From positions 124,001-188,000 of the forward strand of contig NZ_JAEINN010000007.1 of the NCBI RefSeq assembly GCF_016342405.1: 64,000 nucleotides of DNA. The letters run 5' to 3'. The stretch comes from Maridesulfovibrio ferrireducens. GTDB lineage: Bacteria > Desulfobacterota > Desulfovibrionia > Desulfovibrionales > Desulfovibrionaceae. A program made the translations under genes and the position numbers. Positions 28,659 to 37,218 of this stretch are shown here, piece by piece (positions within the stretch are counted from its first letter, which is position 1; every line of letters starts with the position of its first letter). The notes under the pieces were generated by a model. It was not told where the DNA came from, did not search any database, and saw nothing but the letters and a program-made list of their open reading frames with translations.

Positions 28659-28836
28659 TTGGACCTCACTATTCATTATTTTATTAGTTATATATCCTAA
28701 ATTACGTTTCAAATCCATTCTTAGTGATTCAAAGTATACTTTTAAATTATAGAATCAAACCCTATCACACTCAATAATTATAACAATAAATTCAGCGCCG
28801 AATTACTTTTTCTGTTTTGATTATTATTTCCACAAA

Positions 28837-28870
28837 AAAAAGCCTCTTGTTTTTTCACAAGAGGCTTTTT
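28837..28870 (-). terminator. Intrinsic terminator of the zinc-ribbon gene
   Basis: 14-bp arms AAAAAGCCTCTTGT / ACAAGAGGCTTTTT (28837-28850 and 28857-28870), 20 bases past the stop of the 141-residue gene, with T runs on both strands. Confidence 0.88.
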
Positions 28871-28889
28871 AAAAAATCATTTATATAAA

Positions 28890-29315
28890 TTACTTAACAC
28901 TGAAAAGTTTTAATGGAGGTTTAGTTTTTCTTTTAGGTTTTTGATTTTTATCAGTGACTCCTTTTGGAATCTTTGCAAATAAATTTTCACAGCTATAACA
29001 TTCCCAGTGCTTATCTCTTTCTTGTAATCGAATTAAAACACCTTCCTGATCATAACAGACCTGACAATAAGGACCGGTTACATCAGAATCCTCTTTGATC
29101 CAATATTTTTGACCATCAAAATCCATGCACTCGGCAAGATCCAGAATATCAGAAACTTCTTTAATTTGAGAGCGTAACTCTTTGTTTTCGCTATATAGAT
29201 CGAGGTAATCTTCTTGAATAATTTTTAAAAGATTTATTGCTTCTTCATTGCGTTCTTCCCGGAAGAGTTCAAGAACTTTGCGGAAATTAGTGGCATGAAT
29301 GGTTTTATTTCTCAT
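28890..29315 (-). CDS. Small protein with coiled coil and treble-clef/zinc-ribbon cysteines
   Basis: A 141-residue protein, not assignable to a named family. Residues about 10-62 form a charged helix likely to be a coiled coil. Four cysteines in two CxxC pairs (PYCQVCYD near 83-86, WECYSCENLF near 104-107) make a probable zinc-binding ribbon. The C-terminal 30 residues are Lys/Pro-rich and basic, suggesting nucleic-acid contact. The ATG has GAGGG upstream. Similar small zinc-ribbon modules occur in regulators and phage proteins, but no phage gene is near. Function unknown. Confidence 0.6.
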   Translation of the reverse strand: MRNKTIHATNFRKVLELFREERNEEAINLLKIIQEDYLDLYSENKELRSQIKEVSDILDLAECMDFDGQKYWIKEDSDVTGPYCQVCYDQEGVLIRLQERDKHWECYSCENLFAKIPKGVTDKNQKPKRKTKPPLKLFSVK

Positions 29316-29551
29316 GATATACGCCCTCTTTTGCTTACAATATACAAGGCAACTTAAATATTATATCGGCAGAGTGAGAATATCCTTTAGATATTGAACT
29401 ATATTTTTTGCTGCCATTGACAGGTTGTTGCAGGATTCATATATCAACAATACATTTTTTAGCGAAATCAGTTTAATTTTTGCTAAAAAATATTGCTTTC
29501 AACAATGAACATTTTTCTTTCTAATAAAGAGGAATGAGATCAGGAGTAAAT

Positions 29552-29812
29552 ATGGACGAATCAATTAACAAATTTAAAAGAGTTCTTGAAGAACATCACG
29601 AATGGCCTTGCGAATACACATTTAAATTTATTGTCCCTTCAAAGTCGCTTGATGAATTGAAAAGTCTTCTCGAAGGCATTGTCCATTCTGAAAAAGACTC
29701 CAAGACGGGCAAATATACCAGTGTAACCGCGACAGTTACCGCGGATTGCTCAGATTTTATTTTGAATTTTTATCAGAAAGCCGCAACCATTGAAGGACTT
29801 ATTTCTTTATAA
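29552..29812 (+). CDS. DUF493 (YbeD-like) small regulatory-fold protein
   Basis: An 86-residue protein that matches the DUF493/YbeD family: YTFKFIVPSKSLDEL, a gap, then SVTATVTADCSDFILNFYQKAATIEGLISL. The family has an ACT-like ferredoxin fold and is often found near lipoate or amino-acid metabolism; no biochemical activity is firmly known. An in-frame ATG at 29534 exists, but ATG at 29552 has AGGAG five bases upstream and gives MDESINKFK, the usual start. It is monocistronic. Confidence 0.8.
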   Translation: MDESINKFKRVLEEHHEWPCEYTFKFIVPSKSLDELKSLLEGIVHSEKDSKTGKYTSVTATVTADCSDFILNFYQKAATIEGLISL

Positions 29813-30092
29813 TTAAATTGTAACAATTCACCGTTATGCAGGATGAAGGTTGACTTCCTTCTGTCCTTGTTTAAAAATGACGCGGCTTCATTATACATAT
29901 ATATAATAAATATATATTTTCGAGCTTGCTGTTTAAGCATTCTACTTAAGTCCAACCTACTATTATCTAAAGATTAATTATTAAATTAGTTGTCTATTTT
30001 GGTGATGTAGGGTGTTCTTAATTTTGATATTTTCGACAACTTAATAAATTTATCCAATGTTTTAAAGATACTCCCGGAGGATTTTCTAAGCG

Positions 30093-32909
30093 ATGAGCGA
30101 TTACAAAAAGACCCTGTGTCTGCCCAAAACAAAATTTCCAATGAAGGCAAACCTCAAACAGCGCGAACCTGAAATGCTTAAGCGCTGGGAAGAGACCGGG
30201 GTTTATAATAAAATGGTCGAGGCGAATAAAGATGCAGAGCAGTATGTTTTGCATGACGGCCCTCCGTACGCCAACGGGCACATTCACATGGGTACTGCCA
30301 TGAACAAAGTGCTTAAAGATATCATCGTTAAATCCCGCAACATGCAAGGTCAGAAAGCCGAATACGTTCCCGGATGGGATTGTCATGGTCTGCCTATTGA
30401 ACATAAGGTTTCGCAGGATCTTAAGAAAAAGAAAAAAGATCTCCCTACTCTTATTATTCGCAAACTTTGCCGTGAATACGCGCTTAAATATGTAGATATT
30501 CAGCGCAAAGAATTCAAACGCCTTGGCGTAATGGGCGTATGGGATAATCCATATCTTACACTGAAACCAGAGTATGAAGCGGCTACAGCACGTGAACTCG
30601 GACGCTTCATGGAAAATGGTTCTGTAGTAAGAGGAAAAAAACCTATTCACTGGTGCTGCTCATGTAAAACAGCCTTGGCTGAAGCAGAAGTTGAACACGA
30701 AGATCATACTTCGCCATCAATTTATGTCCGCTTTCCTCTAAATGATCCGAAAGTTCTGGAAGTTCTTCCTTCAGACATTTCATCTAAGATGGATCTGTCC
30801 CGTACATTTGTTTGTATCTGGACCACTACTCCGTGGACATTGCCCGACAATATGGCTGTGGCTCTGCATCCTGAATTTGATTACTGCGTCGCCGAAGTAA
30901 ATGGTGATTTTTATATACTTGCTGAAAGACTTCTTCCTGTTTGCGCAGAATCTTTCGGTTGGGATAAGTATAATGTCCTCGGAACCTTTGAAGGAGCTAA
31001 ACTTGAAGGCGCAGTTGCGGATCATCCTTTCTACGACAGAAAGTCTCCTATAGTTCTAGCTGATTATGTAACTTTAGACAGTGGTACAGGCTGTGTTCAC
31101 ACGGCTCCCGGCCATGGTCGCGAAGACTTTGAAACAGGAAACCGCTACGGACTTGAAGTTTATTCTCCGATTAATAATGACGGAGTTTTCCTCCAGGAAG
31201 TTGAATTTTTCGCGGGACTTAATGTTTTTGAAGCTAACCCTAAAGTTATTGAAAAGCTTGAAGAAGTGGGCAATCTCCTTGCACGTGAAAACATTACTCA
31301 TTCCTATCCTCATTGCTGGCGTTGTAAAGAGCCGGTCATTTTCCGCGCAACCACACAGTGGTTCATTTCAATGGAAAAGAACGACCTGCGCAAAAACACG
31401 CTTAAAGCTATTCAGGACGATGTAAACTGGATTCCAGCCTGGGGCGAAAACCGCATCTTTAAAATGATTGAAAACAGACCTGACTGGTGTATTTCACGTC
31501 AGCGTAATTGGGGCGTGCCCATCATCGCCTTGATTTGTCAGGACTGTGATGAAGTATATAATGAAGCCAAATGGGTTTTCTCTATTGTAGACGAATTTGA
31601 GAAGCACGAAAACGGTTGTGATTACTGGTTTGAAAAATCAGTTGAAGAACTGGCCCCTGCCGGACTCAAATGTCCTAAATGCGGTGGAAATCATTGGGCT
31701 AAAGAAACCGACATCCTTGATGTATGGTTTGACTCAGGAACCAGTTTTGCTGCTGTCGTTGAAAAAAGACCTGAACTTAGATTCCCTGCGGATTTGTACC
31801 TTGAAGGATCAGATCAGCACAGAGGATGGTTCCACAGCTCACTGCTCGCTTCTATGGCAACTCGCAAAACGCCTCCTTACCGTACGGTTCTGACTCATGG
31901 CTATGTTGTTGATAAACATGGTAAAAAGATGTCTAAATCTATCGGTAACGTTATTGCACCGCAAGAAATCATAGACCAGCATGGCGCTGAAATTCTGCGC
32001 ATGTGGGTTTCTGCTGTAAACTATCAGGAAGATGTTAGAATTTCTGACGAGATACTCAGCCGTCTGGTTGATGCTTACCGTAGAATCAGAAATACATGTC
32101 GTTACCTACTCGGTAACCTCGACGGTTTCAATCCAGAAACCGATGCAGTACCTGTTTCTGAACTTCTGCCTACCGATCATTTTGCACTTGATTTGATTAA
32201 AAGACAGCATGAAGTTATTCAAAAAGCTTACACAGACTTTGAATTCCATAAAGTCTACCATACCCTGCATAATCTTTGCACAACTGACCTTTCAGCTTTT
32301 TACCTTGATATCATTAAGGACAGACTTTATGTGTCCGGTGAAAAGAGTTTGGAACGCCGGTCAGCACAGACTGTGCTTTGGCAGACAATGATGATGTTGC
32401 TTACGGATATGGCTCCGGTCCTTTCTTTTACTTCCGAAGAAGTTTTCTCACATCTTCCTGAAGAAATGAAATGCGGAGTTGATACTGTTTTTGCTATCCG
32501 TCCGAAACTTCTTACTCCTGATCTCAGCAGTGATGAGATCTCCAAATGGGAGCTCCTGCTGGATGTTCGCAGAGAAGTAACTAAAGCAATTGAACCTTTG
32601 CGCAGAGAAAGGGTTATCGGTCACTCACTTGATACCAAGATTACTCTTTTTGCAGATGAAACAATCACAAAAGCTCTTGAAAGTGTTGATATGAGAGAGT
32701 TCTTTATTGTTTCCGGAGCAGAAGTTAAACCTTTAGCAGCAGCTGACAGTGACGCAGTTAAACCTGAAGAACTTGAAGGACTTGCTGTTGGAGTTGTTAA
32801 ATCCGAAGGTGAAAAATGCAGCCGTTGCTGGAGATATGACACCCTTGGATCAAACGCAGAACATCCTGAACTTTGTCCGCGTTGTACAGCAGTACTTGCG
32901 GGCGAATAA
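30093..32909 (+). CDS. ileS: Isoleucyl-tRNA synthetase
   Basis: A 938-residue class Ia synthetase that charges tRNA-Ile and edits misactivated valine. The HIGH box appears as GHIHMG near residue 70, the KMSKS loop as KKMSKS near 613, the CP1 editing domain in between, and a C-terminal zinc site CSRCW...CPRC at the end, typical of the bacterial form. The ATG has CCGGAGG upstream. lspA follows after 89 bases, the ileS-lspA linkage seen in many bacteria. No T-box is visible upstream. Confidence 0.98.
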   Translation: MSDYKKTLCLPKTKFPMKANLKQREPEMLKRWEETGVYNKMVEANKDAEQYVLHDGPPYANGHIHMGTAMNKVLKDIIVKSRNMQGQKAEYVPGWDCHGLPIEHKVSQDLKKKKKDLPTLIIRKLCREYALKYVDIQRKEFKRLGVMGVWDNPYLTLKPEYEAATARELGRFMENGSVVRGKKPIHWCCSCKTALAEAEVEHEDHTSPSIYVRFPLNDPKVLEVLPSDISSKMDLSRTFVCIWTTTPWTLPDNMAVALHPEFDYCVAEVNGDFYILAERLLPVCAESFGWDKYNVLGTFEGAKLEGAVADHPFYDRKSPIVLADYVTLDSGTGCVHTAPGHGREDFETGNRYGLEVYSPINNDGVFLQEVEFFAGLNVFEANPKVIEKLEEVGNLLARENITHSYPHCWRCKEPVIFRATTQWFISMEKNDLRKNTLKAIQDDVNWIPAWGENRIFKMIENRPDWCISRQRNWGVPIIALICQDCDEVYNEAKWVFSIVDEFEKHENGCDYWFEKSVEELAPAGLKCPKCGGNHWAKETDILDVWFDSGTSFAAVVEKRPELRFPADLYLEGSDQHRGWFHSSLLASMATRKTPPYRTVLTHGYVVDKHGKKMSKSIGNVIAPQEIIDQHGAEILRMWVSAVNYQEDVRISDEILSRLVDAYRRIRNTCRYLLGNLDGFNPETDAVPVSELLPTDHFALDLIKRQHEVIQKAYTDFEFHKVYHTLHNLCTTDLSAFYLDIIKDRLYVSGEKSLERRSAQTVLWQTMMMLLTDMAPVLSFTSEEVFSHLPEEMKCGVDTVFAIRPKLLTPDLSSDEISKWELLLDVRREVTKAIEPLRRERVIGHSLDTKITLFADETITKALESVDMREFFIVSGAEVKPLAAADSDAVKPEELEGLAVGVVKSEGEKCSRCWRYDTLGSNAEHPELCPRCTAVLAGE

Positions 32910-32938
32910 GTCTAATCTTATTCATAATTAAAAAGACT

Positions 32939-32980
32939 ACATGCCCCCGCCCCCATAATTGATTGAGGACGGGGGCATGT
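32939..32980 (+). other. GC-rich hairpin between ileS and lspA
   Basis: Perfect 10-bp arms ACATGCCCCC / GGGGGCATGT (32939-32948, 32971-32980) with a 22-base loop, ending 18 bases before the lspA start. There is no T run after it, so it is not a standard terminator. It may partly attenuate or protect the ileS-lspA transcript. Confidence 0.6.
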
Positions 32981-32998
32981 TTGCAAAAAGGGTCTGCA

Positions 32999-33490
32999 AT
33001 GAAGAAATACTCACTGGCTGGAATTATTGCTGCAGTGATCATTATCCTTGATCAGGTTACAAAAATAGCTGTTCGCAACAATCTGGAACTGTGGTCTTCC
33101 AAAACATTGATTCCTGACTATTTCAATCTTGTTTACGTGGTTAATAAAGGAGCCGCTTTCGGTTTCCTTAATCGCGGTGATATCAGTTGGCAACGAACTT
33201 TTTTTATAGTTGTGACGATCATTTCATTAGGAGCAATCACCATGTTGCTCAGGTCAACAAATAATAAAGATTTTTTTCAAATATCAGGTCTTGGTTTTAT
33301 ACTTGGCGGAGCTATCGGAAACTTAATTGATAGAATTCTATACGGTGAAGTTACGGACTTCCTTGATATTTATGTCGGGACATATCATTGGCCGGCATTT
33401 AATGTAGCAGACATTGCTATCTGTCTTGGAGCTTTAGCCATGATTATTTCAATTTACCGGAACAAGTCTAATGCACCCGATACTGTTTAG
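32999..33490 (+). CDS. lspA: Lipoprotein signal peptidase (signal peptidase II)
   Basis: A 163-residue inner-membrane aspartyl protease that cleaves the signal peptide of diacylglyceryl-modified prolipoproteins. Four transmembrane helices are visible. The catalytic aspartates lie in GNLIDR and FNVAD, and the GAAFGFL element is present. ATG at 32999 (MKKYSLAGIIA) fits the family; an in-frame start at 32963 would only add a hairpin-encoded extension. It overlaps lgt by 20 bases, so the two consecutive lipoprotein enzymes are produced together. Confidence 0.95.
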   Translation: MKKYSLAGIIAAVIIILDQVTKIAVRNNLELWSSKTLIPDYFNLVYVVNKGAAFGFLNRGDISWQRTFFIVVTIISLGAITMLLRSTNNKDFFQISGLGFILGGAIGNLIDRILYGEVTDFLDIYVGTYHWPAFNVADIAICLGALAMIISIYRNKSNAPDTV

Positions 33491-34226
33491 CATAGGATCA
33501 CTGCCGATATACAGCTACAGCGTATATCTCACAGCTGGCTGTCTGATGGCAATGGCGTGGACAATGAGAGAGGCTCGTCTCAAAGACCTGCCCTTCACTA
33601 TGGCTCCCGTTGCCGGAATTATTGCAATTGTCAGCGGACTTGTCGGGGCGCGTGCTCTTTATGTGGCTCTATATTCACAGGAATTCATTCATAATCCTGT
33701 TGAAATTTTATACATATGGCAAGGTGGACTTGTTTTTTCAGGGGCTTTTTTATTCGGTTCACTCAGCGGTTTACTTTTCCTTAAATCTCAAAAACAACCT
33801 TTATTGCAATGGCTTGATTGCATTGCTCCGGGAGTAGCTCTTGGGCAGACAATTGGACGTCTAGGCTGTTTTTTTGCGGGATGCTGTTACGGAAAAACAA
33901 CATCTCTTCCGTGGGGTGTTACTTTCTCCGATCCCGGCTCACTTGCGCCGATAGGACATTTATTGCACCCAACTCAATTATACCATAGTCTGGCCGGGTT
34001 ATTAACATTCGTTATTCTTCTTACAGCTAAGAATTTTATAAAAAGTGAAGGCGGATTAACAGGTTTATTTCTTATATTGTTTTCAGTGTGCAGATTTATT
34101 ATTGAATTTTTCAGAGCTGATTACAGAGGCGAACTAGGGTCTTTCAGCTTAACTCAGTTTTTTACTTTGATCTTTTTTTCAATTGGAATTTATCTATTAT
34201 TTATACATAAGCACAGGAGCGCATAA
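33471..34226 (+). CDS. lgt: Prolipoprotein diacylglyceryl transferase
   Basis: A 251-residue multi-pass membrane enzyme that transfers diacylglycerol from phosphatidylglycerol to the lipobox cysteine. It has HPTQLYHSLAG near residue 165 and the membrane motif GRLGCFFAGCCYG near 125, a variant of the canonical GRxGNFxNxE-type segment. This Cys-rich variant resembles that of a subset of Lgt-like proteins. Substrate remains prolipoproteins by context: it overlaps lspA upstream. The stop overlaps the next gene's ATG by one base (TAATG). Confidence 0.9.
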   Translation: MHPILFSIGSLPIYSYSVYLTAGCLMAMAWTMREARLKDLPFTMAPVAGIIAIVSGLVGARALYVALYSQEFIHNPVEILYIWQGGLVFSGAFLFGSLSGLLFLKSQKQPLLQWLDCIAPGVALGQTIGRLGCFFAGCCYGKTTSLPWGVTFSDPGSLAPIGHLLHPTQLYHSLAGLLTFVILLTAKNFIKSEGGLTGLFLILFSVCRFIIEFFRADYRGELGSFSLTQFFTLIFFSIGIYLLFIHKHRSA

Positions 34227-34462
34227 TGTTTTTTGGAAATATACCAACCCTTCCAGCTGAAACATGGATGATTATCCTCGGCAGTGTCGGTTTTTTTGCA
34301 CTACTTACCCTTTTTGCAATATGGGATGCGTTTAAAAGAGAATTCCCTTCAAATATGGAAAAAGTAGGATGGATTCAGCTTGTAATTTTTATTCCTTTTT
34401 TGGGCTGTCTGGCATACTTTATTCTCGGACGAAACAGGGGAAAGAAATATGAAGAAAAATAA
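34226..34462 (+). CDS. Small PLDc_N-type membrane protein
   Basis: A 78-residue protein with two transmembrane helices (about 13-33 and 48-68) flanking a charged loop with FKREFPSNMEKVGW and ending in the FILGRNRGKK motif. These are the features of the PLDc_N (phospholipase D-nuclease N-terminal) domain, usually fused to cardiolipin synthase. Here it stands alone without HKD catalytic motifs. It is coupled to lgt by a one-base overlap, and its end overlaps the next gene by 14 bases. A membrane-anchor or regulatory role near lipoprotein synthesis is speculation. Confidence 0.78.
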   Translation: MFFGNIPTLPAETWMIILGSVGFFALLTLFAIWDAFKREFPSNMEKVGWIQLVIFIPFLGCLAYFILGRNRGKKYEEK

Positions 34463-35369
34463 TTTTATACATCGCCTGCTTATTTCGATTTTGACTCTTT
34501 CCGTAATTACGGGGATAGGCGGATGTGTCACCACTTCTGATATGGAAAGCCTCAGAATGGAAGTAAGACAAAATAGAAGTCAGCTTAACAAAAAAATTGA
34601 CACCCTTGATCAGCAAATGGATCAAGCGGATAAATCTATTCGAAATGAGATAAAAACATCCAATAATCCAATGCAAACCCGTCAGGCAAACATCTGGGCT
34701 GAAGTTAATTCTCTAAAGATGGATGTCGCGAAGCTACAAGGATCGTTAGATTCTCTTACTCTCACCGTTCAAGAAATTAATGGTGGCGACTCTAACAGTA
34801 CTATTTCACTTCGTGAACTTTCTCAGCAGTTTAGCCATATGCGAATGGCTCTTGAAAGCCAACTTGATATGGACTTAAACCTCATTAAGCCGCACAATGA
34901 AATGAAACGTCCTGCATCGGTTTCAGCGACAATAAGTCAACCAACTGGAATCGCGGCAGTTCTGGCTTCTCCTGCTAAAACAGACAAAACGGCTGATCCT
35001 GCTCAAGCCCTCTATAACAAGGCTCTTGAATCCTTTAAAGCTAGAGAGTATAAAAAAGCGATTGTAGATTGGGCAGAATTCACTAAAAATTTCCCTAAAA
35101 ATAGCCTTGTACCGAATTCGATATTTTGGGAAGGAGAGTGTTACTACCAACTTAAAGACTATCCTAACGCCGCATTAAAATATCAAGTTGTCATCGCTAA
35201 GTATCCATCGAGCAACAAGTTTAAATCGGCGATGCTTAAACAAGGAATTTGTCTTATTAAATTAGGAAAAACAAAATCCGGTAAATATATTTTGGAAGAC
35301 TTGATCAAAAAAGCTCCTGAATCAGCAGAAGCTAAAAGAGCCAAAGAAGTTATTAAGAACCTAAAATAG
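34449..35369 (+). CDS. CpoB/YbgF-like TPR lipoprotein
   Basis: A 306-residue protein with signal sequence and a lipobox ending GIGGC (Cys26). Residues about 30-160 are a coiled coil. The C-terminal 120 residues carry TPR repeats in the YbgF style (ALYNKALESFKAREYKKAI and FWEGECYYQLKDYPNAALKYQ). CpoB helps the Tol-Pal system and peptidoglycan synthases at the septum, but it is normally soluble and trimeric. The predicted lipid anchor is unusual and fits with lspA/lgt upstream. No tol-pal genes are in the window. Confidence 0.8.
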   Translation: MKKNNFIHRLLISILTLSVITGIGGCVTTSDMESLRMEVRQNRSQLNKKIDTLDQQMDQADKSIRNEIKTSNNPMQTRQANIWAEVNSLKMDVAKLQGSLDSLTLTVQEINGGDSNSTISLRELSQQFSHMRMALESQLDMDLNLIKPHNEMKRPASVSATISQPTGIAAVLASPAKTDKTADPAQALYNKALESFKAREYKKAIVDWAEFTKNFPKNSLVPNSIFWEGECYYQLKDYPNAALKYQVVIAKYPSSNKFKSAMLKQGICLIKLGKTKSGKYILEDLIKKAPESAEAKRAKEVIKNLK

Positions 35370-35405
35370 CACACCTTTATAAATCTTTTAATTGGAATAA
35401 ATAAA

Positions 35406-35852
35406 ATGACTGAAAACAAAAATTTCAATAAAATAGTCCACTTGTCATTTCCTCCAAACGTTTCAGGTCGCCCTGTTATCTGTAACCTTGGTAAATTATA
35501 TGATTTAAGTTTTAATATTTTAAAAGCAGACATAAACCCTCGCCATGAAGGGAATATGACTCTTGAAATTACCGGACCTGAAGAAGAATTTCATAAGGGA
35601 ATAAATTACCTGAAAGAAAATAGAATTAAAATCATACCGGTTACACAAAAAATATCCAGAGACGAAGAATCATGTATGCACTGCGGAATGTGCCTTGCCA
35701 TGTGCCCTACCGGAGCTCTTTCATTGGATATGCAGTCTCGCAAAGTTCTTTTTGAACTTGAAAAATGTACTGCATGTGGATTGTGCACCAAAATATGCCC
35801 CGTCAGAGCAATGGAAATTGATCCGCAGGAGAAAGAAAATAGGACTACATAA
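35406..35852 (+). CDS. NIL-domain ferredoxin with two [4Fe-4S] clusters
   Basis: A 148-residue protein: an N-terminal NIL domain (about 1-75, FPPNVSGRPVICNLGK and GPEEEF) fused to a dicluster ferredoxin (CMHCGMCLAMCP and CTACGLCTKICP, residues about 85-140). NIL domains occur at the C-terminus of methionine ABC transporter ATPases, where they bind methionine. NIL-ferredoxin fusions are frequent in anaerobes and methanogens, with possible roles in sulfur insertion into homocysteine or other sulfur metabolism. It overlaps the next gene by one base (TAATG). Role here is unproven. Confidence 0.85.
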   Translation: MTENKNFNKIVHLSFPPNVSGRPVICNLGKLYDLSFNILKADINPRHEGNMTLEITGPEEEFHKGINYLKENRIKIIPVTQKISRDEESCMHCGMCLAMCPTGALSLDMQSRKVLFELEKCTACGLCTKICPVRAMEIDPQEKENRTT

Positions 35853-36364
35853 TGGACCACACCACTGATTATTCAAGCATAAAAACCCGGATCAAAGGAT
35901 ACGGAAGAATTTCTGCGTCCCTTAGCAATCAGCCTCTTTTTAGAGGATTCGGAGGTGGGAAAAAACATCCAGCTGAAGACCTTGATGACTCTAAGGTGCC
36001 AGAATGGTTGAGGGTTTATCTTATTGAAATTGATCGAAAACTTGATCAACTTCTTGGTGTTCAGAGTGTAAAAGATATTTCTAAAGATTTTCCAATTGAT
36101 ATTGAAGTTCTGGAAATTTCCGGTAACGGAATAACCTTTAGAACGGATTCCAAATTAAAGCCCAAATGTGTCATGGAGGTTGTTCTTGTTTTGGATAAGT
36201 TCCCTCTGCGTATGGTCAGTACAAAAGGAATAGCTGAAGCAGGACAGAATGCAGACACATGGTCTCTGAAATTTAAAAACATAAAAGAACATGACCTTGA
36301 GGCTATAATTAAATTCGTGTTCAGTGAACAACGCGAACGAATTCGGACCGATAAAATATCCTAA
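35852..36364 (+). CDS. PilZ-like domain protein with degenerate motif
   Basis: A 170-residue protein. Residues about 80-165 have PilZ-like beta strands: IEVLEISGNGITF (a version of the [D/N]xSxxG strand with Glu in first place) and later VLDKFPLRMVSTKGIAEA and WSLKF. The arginine-rich RxxxR that binds c-di-GMP is not visible just before it, so binding is doubtful. The N-terminal 80 residues are a helical extension with a GFGGGKK patch. It sits directly upstream of cheZ (26 bases), after the NIL-ferredoxin. A flagellar control role is likely by context only. Confidence 0.62.
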   Translation: MDHTTDYSSIKTRIKGYGRISASLSNQPLFRGFGGGKKHPAEDLDDSKVPEWLRVYLIEIDRKLDQLLGVQSVKDISKDFPIDIEVLEISGNGITFRTDSKLKPKCVMEVVLVLDKFPLRMVSTKGIAEAGQNADTWSLKFKNIKEHDLEAIIKFVFSEQRERIRTDKIS

Positions 36365-36390
36365 AAACGAGATCCCCGAAGGAGTGTACT

Positions 36391-37125
36391 GTGGTTAACG
36401 ATGATCAAATCGTGCGAGACATGATGGAAAAAGTTTCTGCGGACCTGACTAAAAGCTTGAAAGAAAGCATCACCTTAGCGATCCAGAAAGAAATTTCCAA
36501 AAGCATGTCTAAAACACTTCTTGAAGGGGAATTTTATCGTCGGATTAACGAAGATCTTCAAAGCGGACTTAAAGATATTTATCAGGAAGTCGCAAAAGCT
36601 AAAAAAGGTCCAACATCCTCTATATCTGTTTCAGTTGATGCGAACCCCGATGATTTGTTCAACGAAGCATCCGATCAATTGGATGCGATCATGCGGACAA
36701 CGGAAAAAGCCACTCAGGACATAATGGATATTGTTGAAAAACTTCAGGATATGCAGTTCGCCCTTGCAGCTATTGTTAAAGGCTTTGAATCCGGTGGAGT
36801 AAAAAAAGAACAACGTGAAGAACTTGGTAAGATTAATCATACTCTTGGCGAAGATCTCATGAACATTATGACAACGCTCAGTTTTCAAGATCTCACAGGA
36901 CAACGAATTAAAATTATTGTTGATACTATTAAAAGCGTCGAAAAAATAGTTTTAGATTTGTACATGTCTACCGGACTAAAAATTAAAGCTCGTGAAAAGA
37001 CTCCAGAAAAATCACTTGAGGAATTGGATCAAGTAGCTGAGACACAGATGAGCGAATTACAAGGTCCAACCGAAGGAAGCGATCAAGGTGAAGTCGACGA
37101 TTTACTCGCTTCTTTAGGCTTATAG
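36391..37125 (+). CDS. cheZ: CheY-P phosphatase CheZ
   Basis: A 244-residue CheZ-family protein that dephosphorylates CheY-P and resets chemotactic signalling. Long central helices contain the conserved SFQDLTGQRI motif (residues about 165-174) with the catalytic Asp and Gln. The C-terminal peptide DDLLASLGL is the CheY-binding tail. The start is GTG with GAAGGAG six bases upstream. It follows the PilZ-like gene and ends in a long terminator; no other che genes are adjacent. The family is secure by motif. Confidence 0.93.
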   Translation: MVNDDQIVRDMMEKVSADLTKSLKESITLAIQKEISKSMSKTLLEGEFYRRINEDLQSGLKDIYQEVAKAKKGPTSSISVSVDANPDDLFNEASDQLDAIMRTTEKATQDIMDIVEKLQDMQFALAAIVKGFESGGVKKEQREELGKINHTLGEDLMNIMTTLSFQDLTGQRIKIIVDTIKSVEKIVLDLYMSTGLKIKAREKTPEKSLEELDQVAETQMSELQGPTEGSDQGEVDDLLASLGL

Positions 37126-37152
37126 TAACAATTTTTATTTTTATAATTATTC

Positions 37153-37195
37153 ACGAATAGAGCCCTCAGTTTATAAAACTGAGGGCTCTATTCGT
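37153..37195. terminator. Bidirectional terminator
   Basis: A 20-bp perfect stem (37153-37172 / 37176-37195) with a three-base ATA loop and T-rich flank, 27 bases after cheZ and 24 bases from the stop of the minus-strand peptidase gene. Confidence 0.95.
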
Positions 37196-37218
37196 TTAAA
37201 TAACTTAACAGAAATTAA

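Noticed and set aside
29895-29930. AT-rich near-palindrome (ATATAT runs)
   Set aside because: Low-complexity sequence with no support as a specific site.
29813-30092. T-box or attenuator in front of ileS
   Set aside because: No T-box consensus (AGGGUGGNACCGCG) or specifier stem; the region is AT-rich with only weak dyads.
30018-30650. 210-codon open frame antisense to the start of ileS
   Set aside because: Opposite strand of a conserved gene, with no Shine-Dalgarno and an unnatural composition.
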